From Chaenocephalus aceratus (Eukaryota; Chordata; Actinopteri; Perciformes; Channichthyidae): DNA of 64,000 nt. The DNA is taken from assembly GCA_023974075.1 (NCBI GenBank), contig JAMFTG010000133.1, positions 188,501-252,500 of the forward strand, in the 5' to 3' direction. This document shows, piece by piece, positions 12,901 to 21,361 of this stretch. The position numbers were made by a program, and so were the translations under genes. Numbering within the stretch: position 1 is the stretch's first letter; each line of letters begins with the position of its first letter. The notes under the pieces are model-generated. The model saw only the letters and a program-made list of their open reading frames with translations. It did not search any database and was not told the DNA's origin.

Positions 12901-13153
12901 TCAGTTCCTTTAGTAATATACGTTCTTGATGATGGAAAGAAATGCGCTCCACTGTTTCATAATGTTTTATTTAGTCCTGTGACCAATTCTTGAAATGATG
13001 TCCTCGTCTTTTTATTTTTTTACTTCTGTTGACTTCTCTTGTTTCTCAAACTTTCTTTTGAACAACAATGTCTAGTAACACCTACTGTTTGGTGAAGCAG
13101 CTTTGAAAGAATCAGACCGTGTGTCCTCACCTCACAGACGTTATGCGCTCCAT
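6558..13153 (-). CDS. Secreted protein with tandem GPVPY-type repeat exons (gene span)
   Basis: I do not recognise the family. The gene runs on the minus strand. Exon 1 starts with ATG at 13153; exon 2 supplies the rest of a signal peptide (WICLLLVG, then polar residues); exons 3 and 4 are unique; then come at least 15 small exons that are duplicates of one another together with their introns. Every junction from exon 2 onward is phase 1, with GTAAGT/GTACGT/GTAGGT/GTATGT donors and pyrimidine-rich acceptors. Repeat exons encode variants of DGPVPFGG, YANA and PVSI. Eight are open and seven are frame-broken or truncated; because all are symmetric, broken ones could be skipped without losing frame. 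No membrane segment follows the signal peptide, so secretion is inferred. Minisatellites at 10530-12120 fill intron 3. The gene could be a functional matrix-type protein with skipped exons or a decaying pseudogene. Confidence 0.7.
6991..7090 (-). pseudogene. Repeat exon, type R (frame-broken)
   Basis: 100 bases with acceptor CCAG and donor GTACGT. An extra T right after the acceptor shifts the frame into TAG at the fourth codon; beyond it the homologous frame (SNPGGLDDGTGPLGGATHSS) is still readable. Confidence 0.58.
7181..7260 (-). pseudogene. Repeat exon, type S (frame-broken)
   Basis: 80 bases; GGACCTTGCCCTTTGG replaces GGACCTGTTCCCTTTGG of the sister exon, giving a net one-base loss and a stop near the end. 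Splice sites intact. Confidence 0.58.
7344..7435 (-). pseudogene. Repeat exon, type Q (frame-broken, stop)
   Basis: 92 bases with splice sites present (GTTGCAG acceptor, GTAGGT donor). The homologous frame (SNTTPSGSVDGPVPRGAATH) is one base out of phase and ends at TAG. Confidence 0.58.
7478..7827. mobile_element. hAT-type MITE (350 bp) in an intron
   Basis: The termini are CAGTGCTTCTCAAA and GTTTGAGAAACACTG, flanked by exact CTCTAAAC at 7470-7477 and 7828-7835. The duplicated intron at about 8688-8712 reads CTCCAAACTAATC, an empty-site equivalent. The ends look like Charlie-type hAT MITEs. Confidence 0.88.
7863..7955 (-). CDS. Repeat exon, type P (open)
   Basis: 93 bases, acceptor TTTCAG|GT, donor GACG|GTAAGT. 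Encodes SGNPGSIPSGAAPEV, then YGYGGYPFGNMD. Confidence 0.62.
8037..8099 (-). CDS. Repeat exon, type T (open)
   Basis: 63 bases, acceptor GTTCAG|GT, donor GAGA|GTAAGT. Encodes QTGLYDGATRYANAKPVSKE. Same length and phase as 9552-9614. Confidence 0.62.
8188..8273 (-). pseudogene. Repeat exon, type S (frame-broken)
   Basis: 86 bases; one base of the G run after the acceptor is missing compared with 9045-9119, and the shifted frame meets TGA. The splice sites remain. Confidence 0.58.
8366..8470 (-). CDS. Repeat exon, type R (open)
   Basis: 105 bases, acceptor TTCCAG|GT, donor AACG|GTAAGT. Encodes SNPAATGGLYDRPDSNSG, then ATRYPNANPLSIN. Confidence 0.62.
8560..8649 (-). CDS. Repeat exon, type Q (open)
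   Basis: 90 bases, acceptor GTTGCAG|AC, donor GCCG|GTAAGT. Encodes NTAASGRVDGPVPFGGDTEY, then ANAAPMNA. Confidence 0.62.
8721..8812 (-). pseudogene. Repeat exon, type P (frame-broken)
   Basis: 92 bases; the intact sister at 7863-7955 has 93. One G is missing near 8797 (GGATCCTGGTTACC versus GGATCCTGGGTTACC). The splice sites are intact. Confidence 0.6.
8892..8975 (-). CDS. Repeat exon, type U (open)
   Basis: 84 bases, acceptor TTCCAG|GT, donor GACG|GTAAGT. Encodes ETGRSTADGPVPYGSASHYT then NADPTKD. The last exon of the gene starts with a related sequence. Confidence 0.62.
9045..9119 (-). CDS. Repeat exon, type S (open)
   Basis: 75 bases, acceptor CCCTAG|TT, donor AAAG|GTATGT. Encodes APSGRVDGPVPFGGDTQGYP. 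It is the only intact copy of four type S exons. Confidence 0.6.
9211..9297 (-). CDS. Repeat exon, type R (open)
   Basis: 87 bases, phase 1 to phase 1, acceptor CCCAG|GT, donor AAAA|GTAAGT. Encodes SNPAAPGGLYDRPDPYGG then EKPVSIK. Confidence 0.62.
9380..9459 (-). pseudogene. Repeat exon, type S (frame-broken)
   Basis: 80 bases between a good acceptor (CTGTAG) and donor (G|GTAAGT), where a multiple of three is expected. Relative to its paralogues one C of a CCCC run is missing near 9390, which produces a TAA just before the donor. Confidence 0.6.
9552..9614 (-). CDS. Repeat exon, type T (open)
   Basis: 63 bases, phase 1 to phase 1, acceptor TTTCAG|GT, donor GACT|GTAGGT. Encodes QTGLDDGPFPYDGAKPVSID. 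Confidence 0.62.
9690..9735 (-). pseudogene. Truncated repeat exon (type Q)
   Basis: The acceptor side (GTTGCAG, then codons for STATGGRV) matches the exons at 8560-8649 and 7344-7435. The downstream half and the donor are missing, and the sequence runs into intron-like DNA, so this is a deletion relic. Confidence 0.6.
9860..10217. other. Intron 4 of secreted repeat gene
   Basis: No exon with both splice sites in phase was found between 9735 and 10218. No repeat family was recognised. Confidence 0.45.
10218..10394 (-). CDS. Exon 4 of secreted repeat gene (unique, first GPVPY)
   Basis: A 177-base exon after a CT-rich tract and the acceptor CGCAG, with donor GGCG|GTAAGT. It is phase 1 to phase 1 and encodes VHSVSPAWNNPPM, then GDGPVPYIGGPE and FGRRSFPFGAI. 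It carries the first copy of the DGPVPY motif that the downstream exons repeat. Confidence 0.65.
10530..11681. repeat. 37-bp minisatellite with higher-order structure
   Basis: About 31 units of a 37-base motif containing ATACCTGTACTTTCTACTTC and TGTTGAACTCAA. Shortened units at about 10701 and 11212, and GAACACAA variants at about 10790 and 11301, recur at a 511-base spacing, so roughly 14 units were duplicated as a block. It lies in intron 3 of the minus-strand gene. Confidence 0.93.
11768..12122. repeat. 27-bp minisatellite
   Basis: About 13 units of a 27-base motif (GTACTTCTACGTGAGTAAAG plus GATGCGT). Because 27 is a multiple of three, the minus strand stays open as a nine-residue repeat (HASFTHVEV), but I do not consider it a gene. 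It derives from the TACTTGAGTAAAAGTA-type repeat also seen at 13960-14040 and 18390-18521. Confidence 0.92.
12123..12275 (-). CDS. Exon 3 of secreted repeat gene (unique, polar)
   Basis: A 153-base open segment, phase 1 to phase 1, encoding a Ser/Pro/Glu/Gln-rich stretch (GPESQSSTKAPNEDP early; TAPPTEAGAQPAS late). The acceptor GGAG|GACC is weak and the donor G|GTACAC sits at the edge of the 27-bp minisatellite, so both ends are less certain than the reading frame. Confidence 0.5.
12553..12614 (-). CDS. Exon 2 of secreted repeat gene (signal peptide core)
   Basis: A 62-base exon bounded by a TG-rich acceptor ending GTAG and the donor GGAG|GTGAGG. Joined to exon 1 it reads ...VRVLWICLLLVGSEES..., a short n-region, hydrophobic core and a likely cleavage around Gly-Ser. 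It ends in phase 1, as do all later exons. The acceptor tract is the CA microsatellite at 12616-12690 read on the other strand. Confidence 0.68.
12616..12690. repeat. CA-rich microsatellite
   Basis: Interrupted (CA)n/(CAGA)n tract. On the minus strand it serves as the TG-rich tract before exon 2 of the secreted repeat gene. Confidence 0.85.
13131..13153 (-). CDS. Exon 1 of secreted repeat gene (start codon)
   Basis: Reads MERITSV plus two bases of an Arg codon, then the donor AG|GTGAGG at 13130-13125. The ATG was chosen because it is the only start that, joined to exon 2, yields a hydrophobic signal peptide in one open frame. Confidence 0.7.
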
Positions 13154-13185
13154 GCCTCCTGCTGTGATCTGATGGAGCTGCTCTG

Positions 13186-13193
13186 CTTTTAAA
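13186..13193 (-). promoter_or_regulatory. TATA-like box of the secreted repeat gene
   Basis: The minus strand reads TTTAAAAG, 33-40 bases before the ATG at 13153, so the 5' leader would be very short. Placement is inferred from spacing alone. Confidence 0.35.
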
Positions 13194-13199
13194 CTGAAG

Positions 13200-13955
13200 C
13201 TCCTCAGCTCTGATTAACTCATTGAAGACACCTGGAGAGTCTGCAGCTGTTCAACTCCCTGCCTGCTCACTCCACCCCCAAACATGACATCTCCTAGTCT
13301 GCATGTTTGATGCAGAAAGCCTTTATTTCCTCTCATTCTGCAGGATGCTTCTCTTGTTCTGACCCAGAATCCTTTGCACGGTGAGCAAGAGGGTCAAAGT
13401 TCATAAGGTGCCGTGTTATATTGAAGTACTTTTCTAATATGCAGTGTGTACTTAAAGTAAACAAATAAAAGTATGCAGACGTGATTGTAACTTACAACTG
13501 CAGATACATGTAGTGCAAAAACAAGTGTGTTGAAAAATAGCATCAAATACATTGCACTTAAAAAAAGGGCGATATCGCAGTAAAATAAAACCATAAATGT
13601 AAGAAAAATACATAAAAATACGGCTGGGAATATAAAAAAAGTAGCAAGAGCAAGTGTAGAGTGAGTTTTCTATGTGAAGTTCATGTTGATCAGCGAGAAG
13701 CTCACGGGGCTTTCCCGAACCTGTGTCGAGAGCTGGAGTTAAATGAAATCTCAGAGTTCTGCTGTTCAGTTCCACGCGTTGAAGGAACTCATCACTCCAC
13801 TCACCCAGAGGGAAAACACCACGGGACTTATCTCCGTGGGGACACGTCTGATGGTTACGCTGCGATTTTTGGCAACAGGTATGCAAGCTAAAGATTTTGC
13901 TATATTTAAAACTGCACTACTTTGTATATTATTGTATATTATGCTTTAGCAGTGG
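13200..13955. other. Upstream flank of secreted repeat gene
   Basis: No gene was found. The stretch 13690-13750 (GAGAAGCTCACGGGGCTTTC) matches 53805-53860 and is therefore a piece of a dispersed repeat. Confidence 0.5.
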
Positions 13956-14085
13956 TACAAAGTACTTATACATTTTACTTCAGTAAAAGTAGGTGTAGAA
14001 ATACTCAAAACCAAATGTACTTAAAGTACCAAAAGTACTGCTTGGTAGCTTGAGATTTATCAAGGGATCAATAAAGTTTTATCTG
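13956..14085. repeat. TACTT/AGTA-rich fish repeat and LINE-tail fragment
   Basis: TACTTCAGTAAAAGTAGG and AAAGTACCAAAAGTACT belong to a widespread fish repeat. The segment 14055-14085 contains GGGATCAATAAAGTTTTATC, a LINE 3'-tail motif. Confidence 0.5.
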
Positions 14086-14565
14086 AACCTATAATAATGC
14101 ATGATCAAATATTTCATTATTATATTTTGTATCATGAAACTGAATCTTCATAGTAACTAAAGTAATCAACTATCTTGTGAACTATAACCTGTAGTTTCCT
14201 AATGAGTGTTTTGTTCAGCTGCTTGTGTCGATAACTCTTCATGTGTTTGTTAATATTTGCAGGGGAAAGCTTCAGGAGTGTCAACGATAGGCCATTTGTT
14301 CCTGAGACCTCTCCAGCCATCTACGAGGGTTTACAAGAGAAACACATGAAGGCGTGTGGATACATGGTGTTACTGTGCAAACTGTATGTAATACAGTGAG
14401 GGCTTTGGAACAGGACATGTTTGGCCTGCCATATAACATGGGTCTTAAGGACTAACGTTTATAATAAATACATTTGTATTTATTTTAAGATCTTTAGTTC
14501 ATACAATCATACGTATCGGGATCATTTGTATTAATGTGGACCGGAGGGAGAGGGGGACGAGCACA

Positions 14566-14579
14566 AGTTTCACTTTCCT
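14566..14579 (+). promoter_or_regulatory. Consensus ISRE upstream of TRIM copy 1
   Basis: AGTTTCACTTTCCT fits the interferon-stimulated response element AGTTTCNNTTTCNY at every fixed base. It lies about 5.1 kb before the TRIM copy 1 ATG, on the same strand. A possible first-exon donor CAG|GTGCAG follows at about 14668. The link to the TRIM gene is inference. Confidence 0.45.
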
Positions 14580-14708
14580 TTTTTATTTTAATTCCAACTT
14601 TGGTCCTGAAGAATATGTTTCTCTGTTGTCCACGTTCATAGAGCATAAAGCAGCAGCATCAGAGCAGGTGCAGAGTCTCCAGATGAGTTTACAGCAGTCC
14701 CTCCTTCT

Positions 14709-15410
14709 CAGGGCCGCCCCTCCCTACAGGCCAATCACGCAGGCTGCGTGGGGTCCGCCTTGCGCAGGGGGCCCCGCCCAGTGCTGTGCGCAGTTCTCCG
14801 CGCACCCCCCGCGAGAGTGAGAGTGAGAGGTGACAAGGCGAGCACGTCTGTAACCCGACACCGTTGCATATTAAACATCCATGTTGTAGTCCGCTGTATA
14901 TAAAACTGTAGTTTCCCCACAGCAGCAGACGCACGTCTATGATGTCCGCTGACGCATCATAAATACGTCGGATAGTGAAAGTGCAGTCGGATTCTCTAAA
15001 GTACCGCTTCTCTTCTCCTAAATCCTTTTCAATTCTCCTATCCACTATCCCTTAACCCCGTGACGTTTCACTCAGAGGTCAAGGAATAGAGGGTTAGAAT
15101 TTAGGAGCTGATCTTTGGACTATTCGACTGCAGCCCCGGTGGCATCGAGGGGTTAGTGATGAAAGTGGGGGATGGTCGCTTATCAGGCACCCACGGGCCG
15201 CGGCTCACAGCCAAAGTGACGCGTCAGCTCCAGCTGAAAGTGTCGGAGATCGCAACGATCACAACAACAAGAGGCAAAACATATCATTATGAAGAGGTCC
15301 AAGCCTTCAGGTGCAACGGGAAGGAAACGGAAAAAAGAACAGGAGGAAACGAGAGCCAAATGCAGAGGTACGTCGGCATGTGTACACATAAAATCAGTAG
15401 CCTATACGGC
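14709..15410 (+). mobile_element. hAT element 5' part with promoter and first coding exon
   Basis: Begins with the hAT-like terminus CAGGGCCGCCCCTCC and is GC-rich. TATATAAAAC lies at about 14898. The ATG at 15289 opens MKRSKPSGATGRKRKKEQEE, which resembles the N-terminus of ZMYM1-like hAT transposases, and ends at a donor-like AGAG|GTACGT near 15369. The rest of the transposase is absent. Confidence 0.55.
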
Positions 15411-15474
15411 AGGGGTAGACATTAAGGGAAACATTTCACTGGCCCAAGGGCCGGTGGACCTTTATTGCCACTGG

Positions 15475-16523
15475 CAGGGCCGGCCCTAGACATTTTGGTG
15501 CCCTAGGCGAGATTATGATTTGATGCCCCCCCCCCTCCAAGCAATACACAATAGAATAAATGAAAAATCTCTACGAAAGACCAATACACTACAAAAACTG
15601 AAACGTATTGACATGTTGGTTATATACATAAAGAAGGTTTCAAATGTATTCATTATTGTATGAACATGTTTTAATTGGGGGGTGGACGTCACATCCTCTA
15701 GGGGGGTCCGGGGGTATGCCAAGTAAAATGCTTCAATCTGGTGCACTTTGAGCAGAATTACTAGAGACCTGATCAAGGGGGTACAACTCTAAACACCCAT
15801 ATGAAAAAGATCGGTTTGCATTTTAATAATCAAATCAGTATGTGAACATAACCAATAACCTACCATAGCCAATAACAAATACATCTAACGTATTTTATTT
15901 GTTGTTGTTCATTCATATCTTATTTGACCTAGTTAACATTTAATTATTCATGATTTTTTTTTAATATCTCCAGTTGTAAATGATATTATTAGTTTACTGT
16001 CCTATAGTATACATTGGAATTATTTCAAACATGTTGTTATTAATCGTAATAATTATAAAGGAGTGCCTTGGAAATATTTGTTTACATAAATTGTGACCAA
16101 ACCGTTTGAGACCCACTGAGATGACTTAGACTAAAGTGAAGTATCTAAACACTCAGAGTCCTTTACCTCACTGAGCTGTAGTTATCAGCCTCAATCCAAC
16201 AACAATCCGCGCCCTCTCTCTCTTGCTCGCTTGGAGGCTCGCTCACACTTTGGCTGTGAGCTGCGGGCGCCAAATAAGTCAACATCCCCCACTTTCATCA
16301 CTTACAGCGCCCATCGTACAGGGCAAATGCAAAATGTTGCCGTCCCGGGGTGCAAAGGGTGTTTACTTTATTCAATTATTAATGTAAATGTATTACCTCA
16401 AGGGCAGAAAATTAGGCAGAATACAAATTAAAAATAAATAAATGTTTCTCCCAGCGCAGTGCCCCTCCGGATCTGGTGCCCTAGACGACCAGCTAGTTAA
16501 GCCAGTGCCTAGGGCCGGCCCTG
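15475..16523. mobile_element. Non-autonomous hAT element, GGCCGGCC termini
   Basis: The ends are CAGGGCCGGCCCTAG and CTAGGGCCGGCCCTG. The flanks GCCACTGG (15467-15474) and ACCACTGG (16524-16531) agree at 7 of 8 bases. It carries half of the GC-palindrome module near 15690-15760. The segment at 16249-16303 is an inverted copy of 15153-15222, which lies outside the element. Confidence 0.82.
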
Positions 16524-16855
16524 ACCACTGGCCCCACCATTGTAACCACTGGTCTGGAGCATTCGTCCAAAAAAATCAACTAATCATGAAGAAAATGAAC
16601 ACATTTGTTGCAATAGTAATTTATGCACAAACTACATTACTACTTGTACTACAACATTTGAATCATCAGTTCTTCCTCATTTTCCTCAATTGTTCATATT
16701 TGGTTTATTAAAATAATTATATTCTGCTCATTGTTAAAAAATGTCTGCTATTATGAGTATTATTATTTGTATAATGCGCTTTCTGCCTTCCTGTCATCAT
16801 CAGGAGTTAGAAATGTAATGGCGATGTAATAGATTAGACATTTCCCTATAGCAGC

Positions 16856-17263
16856 GCTCTAAAACTCAAGGCCCGGGGGCCAAATCCGGCCTGCGACCTC
16901 ATTTGATGTGCAAGAGCTTGCAAATAATATAATACGTTTATTATACGGTTACATGCCACTTTACAGAAGCAGGTGGTCCATAAACTACATGTCCCACAAT
17001 GCATCTCGTTTTGTGACATGCACACTGAAGAGACTTGCAATTATTTGCCCTGGACTTCTGCTTTCAGACGTGCTTAATTACTAAGTTATTATCCTATCTG
17101 ATAATAATCCAATTCAGAGGCAATAATGTAATATAATACATTATTTTATATATATATATATATATATATATGTATTATATATATTTATATGGTTACAACT
17201 GGCCCTTTGAGTTCAACCTTTATGCAAATGTGGCCCGTGATGAAATTGAGTTTGACACCCCTG
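16856..17263. mobile_element. Degenerate hAT-like element
   Basis: The left side TCTAAAACTCAAGGCCCGGG and right side GAGTTTGACACCCCTG are imperfect inverted termini of the CAGGGGTGTCAAACTC class. An AT microsatellite lies at about 17147-17170. No target-site duplication was secured. Confidence 0.55.
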
Positions 17264-18389
17264 TAGTGCTGCGTACCGGTACGCCGAACCGGTACTGGAC
17301 TTGAAAAAAGTTTCTGTTCAAGTCCGGTTAAAACCGGAACGTCGGGAACCGGTACTTGGACTCGCAAAAAAACTAGCACTTACGTATATTCTGGTGTCTG
17401 TGGTTATTTAAACATTCCCTGATGAACGTTATTCAGCGTCAATAAATGAGTGCTAATCCCAGTGTGCTCAGTGTACAACATCACATGTCATTTCACCTTC
17501 GATTCACGGTTTGAAAACGTAGCATTTCGCCACATGCTAATGCTAACCGGAAGTTAATAATTTTCAGAATAAAAGTATTAAGTAAATAGTGTGAACTTCC
17601 GGTTTTTTCAGAATAATACTGATTTAAATTAAATAGTGTATTTAAATCAAAATTACGCCATATCAACATTGATTTTAATTTCTAACAGTATGTACATCAC
17701 TATGTATGTAGTATGTACTGTATAATGTACACATGTAGAGTTGTAGAAAAGACAAGGTGTACAGACAGTACAGTACACTCTGACTGTTCAGTCACTACAG
17801 TGTATACTGTATAGTAGGTGTGTAACAGTGTAATGTGTATAGTCTACTCTACACTCTACCTTTCAGCAAAGCTTTAGGGATTGAGGCTCAGTCAGCTCAG
17901 GGACTGTTTGGTTACTTTAGTTTGGTAAATGAAATAAATGTTTGAACTTTGTAGTAGTTCACTGTAGTTGCTGTCATAAGTCATTTGTAGACTAAGTGGC
18001 AAAAAGTGTTTCTTTTACATTTGTACTTTGTAGAGAAATGTATACACAAGTTGGAAGGGAGCGCAATAAACCTGACGAGTTTGAATTTGAGTTGATTATG
18101 AGTTCATTTTCAATTGATAATTAGCTCACAATAAGTTCACTTTAGTTACTCACACAACTTGACACAAGCCATGGGTTCAGCTGTTAGAACGGGCCGTTCA
18201 GGTGTTCAGAGCAGCGCTCCCTGTCGGAGCGGCAGAGCGTGATGTGCACTGAAAAGTGTTTCTGCCGCAATATTATCGTTGAGCTAGCTAGCTAGCATAC
18301 ATTGTCACTATCTGCTAACGTTAGCTTTAGCCTTCGTTTTCTAATAGGTTTTTTTTCATAGGCGATAAACGGAGGTGGTATAAGTATAG
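17264..18389. other. Unclassified, probably repeat-derived
   Basis: Contains ACCGGTACGCCGAACCGGTA and further ACCGG-rich inverted segments to 17360, CCGGAAGTTAATAATTTTCAG near 17546 with an inverse at 17600, and GT/TA-rich simple sequence at 17690-17830. No open gene. Confidence 0.4.
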
Positions 18390-18521
18390 ATCTTGTACTT
18401 GAGTAAAAGTAGAAGCACTCAGATCTTGTACTTGAGTAAAAGTAGAAATACTCAGATCTTGAATTTGATTAAAAGCAGAAATACTCAGATCTTGTACTTG
18501 AGTAAAAGTAGAAGTACCAGA
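18390..18521. repeat. 33-bp tandem repeat, four units
   Basis: The unit contains ATCTTGTACTTGAGTAAAAG and TAGAAGCACTCAG. It has the same sequence theme as the 27-bp array at 11768-12122 and the TACTT-rich segments at 18920-19010. Confidence 0.88.
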
Positions 18522-19717
18522 GTGTAGGAATAGGAATACTCTGTTAGTAAAAGTACTGCATTCAAAATGTTCCTCAAGTGAAAGTAGAAAAGTATTCTCA
18601 TCAAAATATAGTGAAAGACAGTGAAAGTAGTCGTTGTGCAGATTGGTCCATTTCAGAATAATATATATGATGTGTTTTATAATGATTGATCATGAAAGTG
18701 TTCTCAAAGCTGGTGAAGGTGCAGCTAGTCTGAAGTACTTTGTAGACTGCAGGGTAGCTGGTGGATTTACTCCAGGTGGAACTAAAGTCTGATTCAACAC
18801 TTGATTATATTTCACATCATTCATCCAGATCTGTGAAGTAACTAAAGGTATTAAATACATGTAGTGGAGTAAAAGGACACCATTTACCTCTGAACTGTAG
18901 TGGAGAAGAAGAACAAAGTAGCAAAACATTGAAATACTTAAATAAAGTACAAGTATCTCAAAATTGTACCCAAGTAGGCTATAGTACTTGAGTTTATGAA
19001 TTTAGTTACTTTACACCAGATGCCATACAGATAGAAAGACTCAGCCTTGCACAGAGGCATGACAATAGATTTTCAAAATGCTCAACAGTGCTGCCAACAT
19101 TATAAACTGACTAATACACAATTAAAATAAATGCTTTTATATATTTCTATTAGATGTGACTCTTTAACATTTCTGTTATTATTATCACTGCTGCTTTAGT
19201 TGTTTTGACTGCAAACATCCTGTTATTCCTCATTTTAAAGCCGATATTTCATGGGGTCGGGGGGCTCGGGTCCTTGTCACCTTTTCCATCCCTGATAATA
19301 CTTAGCCATAATATTTTTGACTCATGGCTGAAGTTAAGTTTCTCCTGCTCTCCGCAGGTTGGCAAAAAAATGCATCTCAAAATGCATCAGATTGATGCTT
19401 TAAAATATGGAATATTCAAAATGTTCTTCCGGGGGAGCATGCCCCCGGACCCCCCTAGAGGGATAATATCCTTCTCACCTTTTTCACCCCTGACCCATTT
19501 TCATGCCTGGTGTTGTTTATGGGACCCTATGAGTTATAGCAGGACATTTAATCAAACTGTAAAATGATCTACATGTTTAACACATTAAAGATAGTATTTA
19601 ACTTTTAAAGCAAGCAGTGAACTTTAGTGTCAGCCTTTTACATCCAGTATGCATACCGTATTCTCTACTACATTTAGTTAAAACCTTGTTTTTTCTACCC
19701 ATTTTGTTCTTACAGAC
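18522..19717. other. Upstream flank / probable 5'UTR intron of TRIM copy 1
   Basis: Ends in a pyrimidine-rich tract and TTCTTACAG, with the AG at 19714-19715, two bases before the TRIM ATG. The segment 19376-19465 is an inverted copy of the GC-palindrome module (palindrome 19429-19448). No promoter motif was recognised in this 1.2 kb. Confidence 0.55.
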
Positions 19718-21361
19718 ATGTCTGCTGCCAGCTGTCTGCTGACTGAAGATCAGTTTCTGTGCTCCATCTGTCTGGATGTGTTCACTGATCCAGTCAGCAC
19801 ACCATGTGGACACAACTTCTGTAAAGCCTGCATCTCTCAACACTGGGACAGAAATGTCCCGAGTCAGTGTCCCAACTGCAAAGAGGTGTTCAACATAAAG
19901 CCTGATCTGCTGGTCAACACTTTCATCTCTGAGATGGCTGCTCAGTTCAGACAGTCAGCTCAACAGAAAGCCAGCAGCAGCAGCTCAGAGCAACACGTTG
20001 TCAAACCAGGAGAAGTTCCCTGTGACGTCTGCACTGGAACCAGACTGAAGGCCCTGAAGTCCTGCCTGGTGTGTCTGGAGTCCTACTGTGAGACTCACCT
20101 GGAGCCTCACCTGACAAGAGCAGGCCTGAAGAAACATCAGCTGATCGACCCTGAGGAGAACCTGGAAGGCAGGATGTGTGTGAAGCACGATAAACTGCTG
20201 GAGCTGTTCTGTCAGACCGACCAGGTGTGTGTCTGCATGCTATGCACTGTTTTAGACCACAAGACACATGATGTTGTTCCTCTGAAAGAAGGATATGAAG
20301 GAAAGAAGGCTGAGCTGGGGAAGACAGAGGCTGAAACTCAGCTGATGATCCAGAAGAGACGACAGAAGATCCAGGAGATGAATCGCTCAGTGGAGCTCAG
20401 TAAGGAAGGAGCAGACAGAGAAATGGCAGATGGTGTTCAGGTCTTCACCGCTCTGAAGGAGTCTGTTGAGAGAAGCCAGGCCGAGCTCATGGACACCATC
20501 AAAGAGAAGCAGAGAGAGACAGAGGAACAGGCTGAAGGCTTCATCAAAGAGCTGGAACAGGAAGTCTCTGAGCTGAAGAAGAGGAGCTCTGAGGTGGAGC
20601 AGCTCTCACGCTCTGAAGACCAGCTCCACCTCCTCCAAAGCTTCACGTCCCTGAACGCTGCTCCACCCACCAAGAACTGGACAGAAGTCAGGGTCCGTCC
20701 ACCTTCATATGAGGGGACTGTGAGGAGAGCTGTGACTCAGCTGGAGGAGACGCTCAGGAAACAGAAGAAGAAGCTGCTTGAGGTGGAGCTGAAGAGGGTC
20801 CAGCAGTATGAGGTGGAGGTGACTCTTGATCCTGATACAGCACATCCCAACCTCATCCTGTCTGATGATGGAAAACAAGTGAATGATGGCGATGTGAAGA
20901 AGGATCTCCCAGACAATCCAGAGAGATTTGATACTTGTCCTTGTGTTTTAGCAAATCAGAGTTTCTCTTCAGGAAGATTTTATTACGAGGTTCAGGTTAA
21001 AGGGAAGACTGACTGGGATCTAGGAGTGGCCAGAGAGTCGATCAACAGGAAGGGAAACATCTCACTGTCTCCTCAGGGTGGTTACTGGACGATAGTGTTG
21101 AGGAATGAACATAAGTACAAAGCTTGTGCTGGTCTTCGAGTCCGTCTCTCTCTGAAGTCTCAGCCTCAGAAGGTGGGGGTGTTAGTGGATTATGAGGAGG
21201 GTCTGGTCTCCTTTTATGATGTTGATGCTGCAGCTCTGATCTACTCCTTCACTGGCTGCTGCTTCAAAGAGAAACTCTACCCATATTTTGGTCCTTGTCC
21301 TAACCATGGTGGTAAAAACTCTGCCCCTCTGATCATCTCTCCTGTTAATCTCACTGAGTAG
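19718..21361 (+). CDS. TRIM E3 ligase, TRIM39-like/bloodthirsty type, copy 1
   Basis: Encodes 547 residues in one exon. RING C3HC4 uses C15, C18, C30, H32, C35, C38, C51 and C54. A first B-box-like Cys/His cluster spans about 102-131 and a second B-box about 154-184 (C154, H157, C173, C176, H181, H184). A Glu/Lys-rich coiled coil runs from about 195 to 325. PRY/SPRY (B30.2) runs from about 366 to the end, with LDPDTAHPNLILSDDGKQV and YPYFGPCPNHGG. By family knowledge such proteins are cytosolic ubiquitin ligases whose B30.2 domain binds targets, and many fish members are antiviral; that role here is inference. The ATG is the first in frame and sits two bases after a splice acceptor, so a non-coding upstream exon is expected. 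The frame is complete. It is an inverted paralogue of 57107-58870. FinTRIM is a less likely subfamily. Confidence 0.9.
   Translation: MSAASCLLTEDQFLCSICLDVFTDPVSTPCGHNFCKACISQHWDRNVPSQCPNCKEVFNIKPDLLVNTFISEMAAQFRQSAQQKASSSSSEQHVVKPGEVPCDVCTGTRLKALKSCLVCLESYCETHLEPHLTRAGLKKHQLIDPEENLEGRMCVKHDKLLELFCQTDQVCVCMLCTVLDHKTHDVVPLKEGYEGKKAELGKTEAETQLMIQKRRQKIQEMNRSVELSKEGADREMADGVQVFTALKESVERSQAELMDTIKEKQRETEEQAEGFIKELEQEVSELKKRSSEVEQLSRSEDQLHLLQSFTSLNAAPPTKNWTEVRVRPPSYEGTVRRAVTQLEETLRKQKKKLLEVELKRVQQYEVEVTLDPDTAHPNLILSDDGKQVNDGDVKKDLPDNPERFDTCPCVLANQSFSSGRFYYEVQVKGKTDWDLGVARESINRKGNISLSPQGGYWTIVLRNEHKYKACAGLRVRLSLKSQPQKVGVLVDYEEGLVSFYDVDAAALIYSFTGCCFKEKLYPYFGPCPNHGGKNSAPLIISPVNLTE

Noticed and set aside
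20001..20673. Antisense open frames within TRIM copy 1 (and 57581-58603 in copy 2)
   Set aside because: Shadows of a long coding exon; the sense frame has the full domain set.
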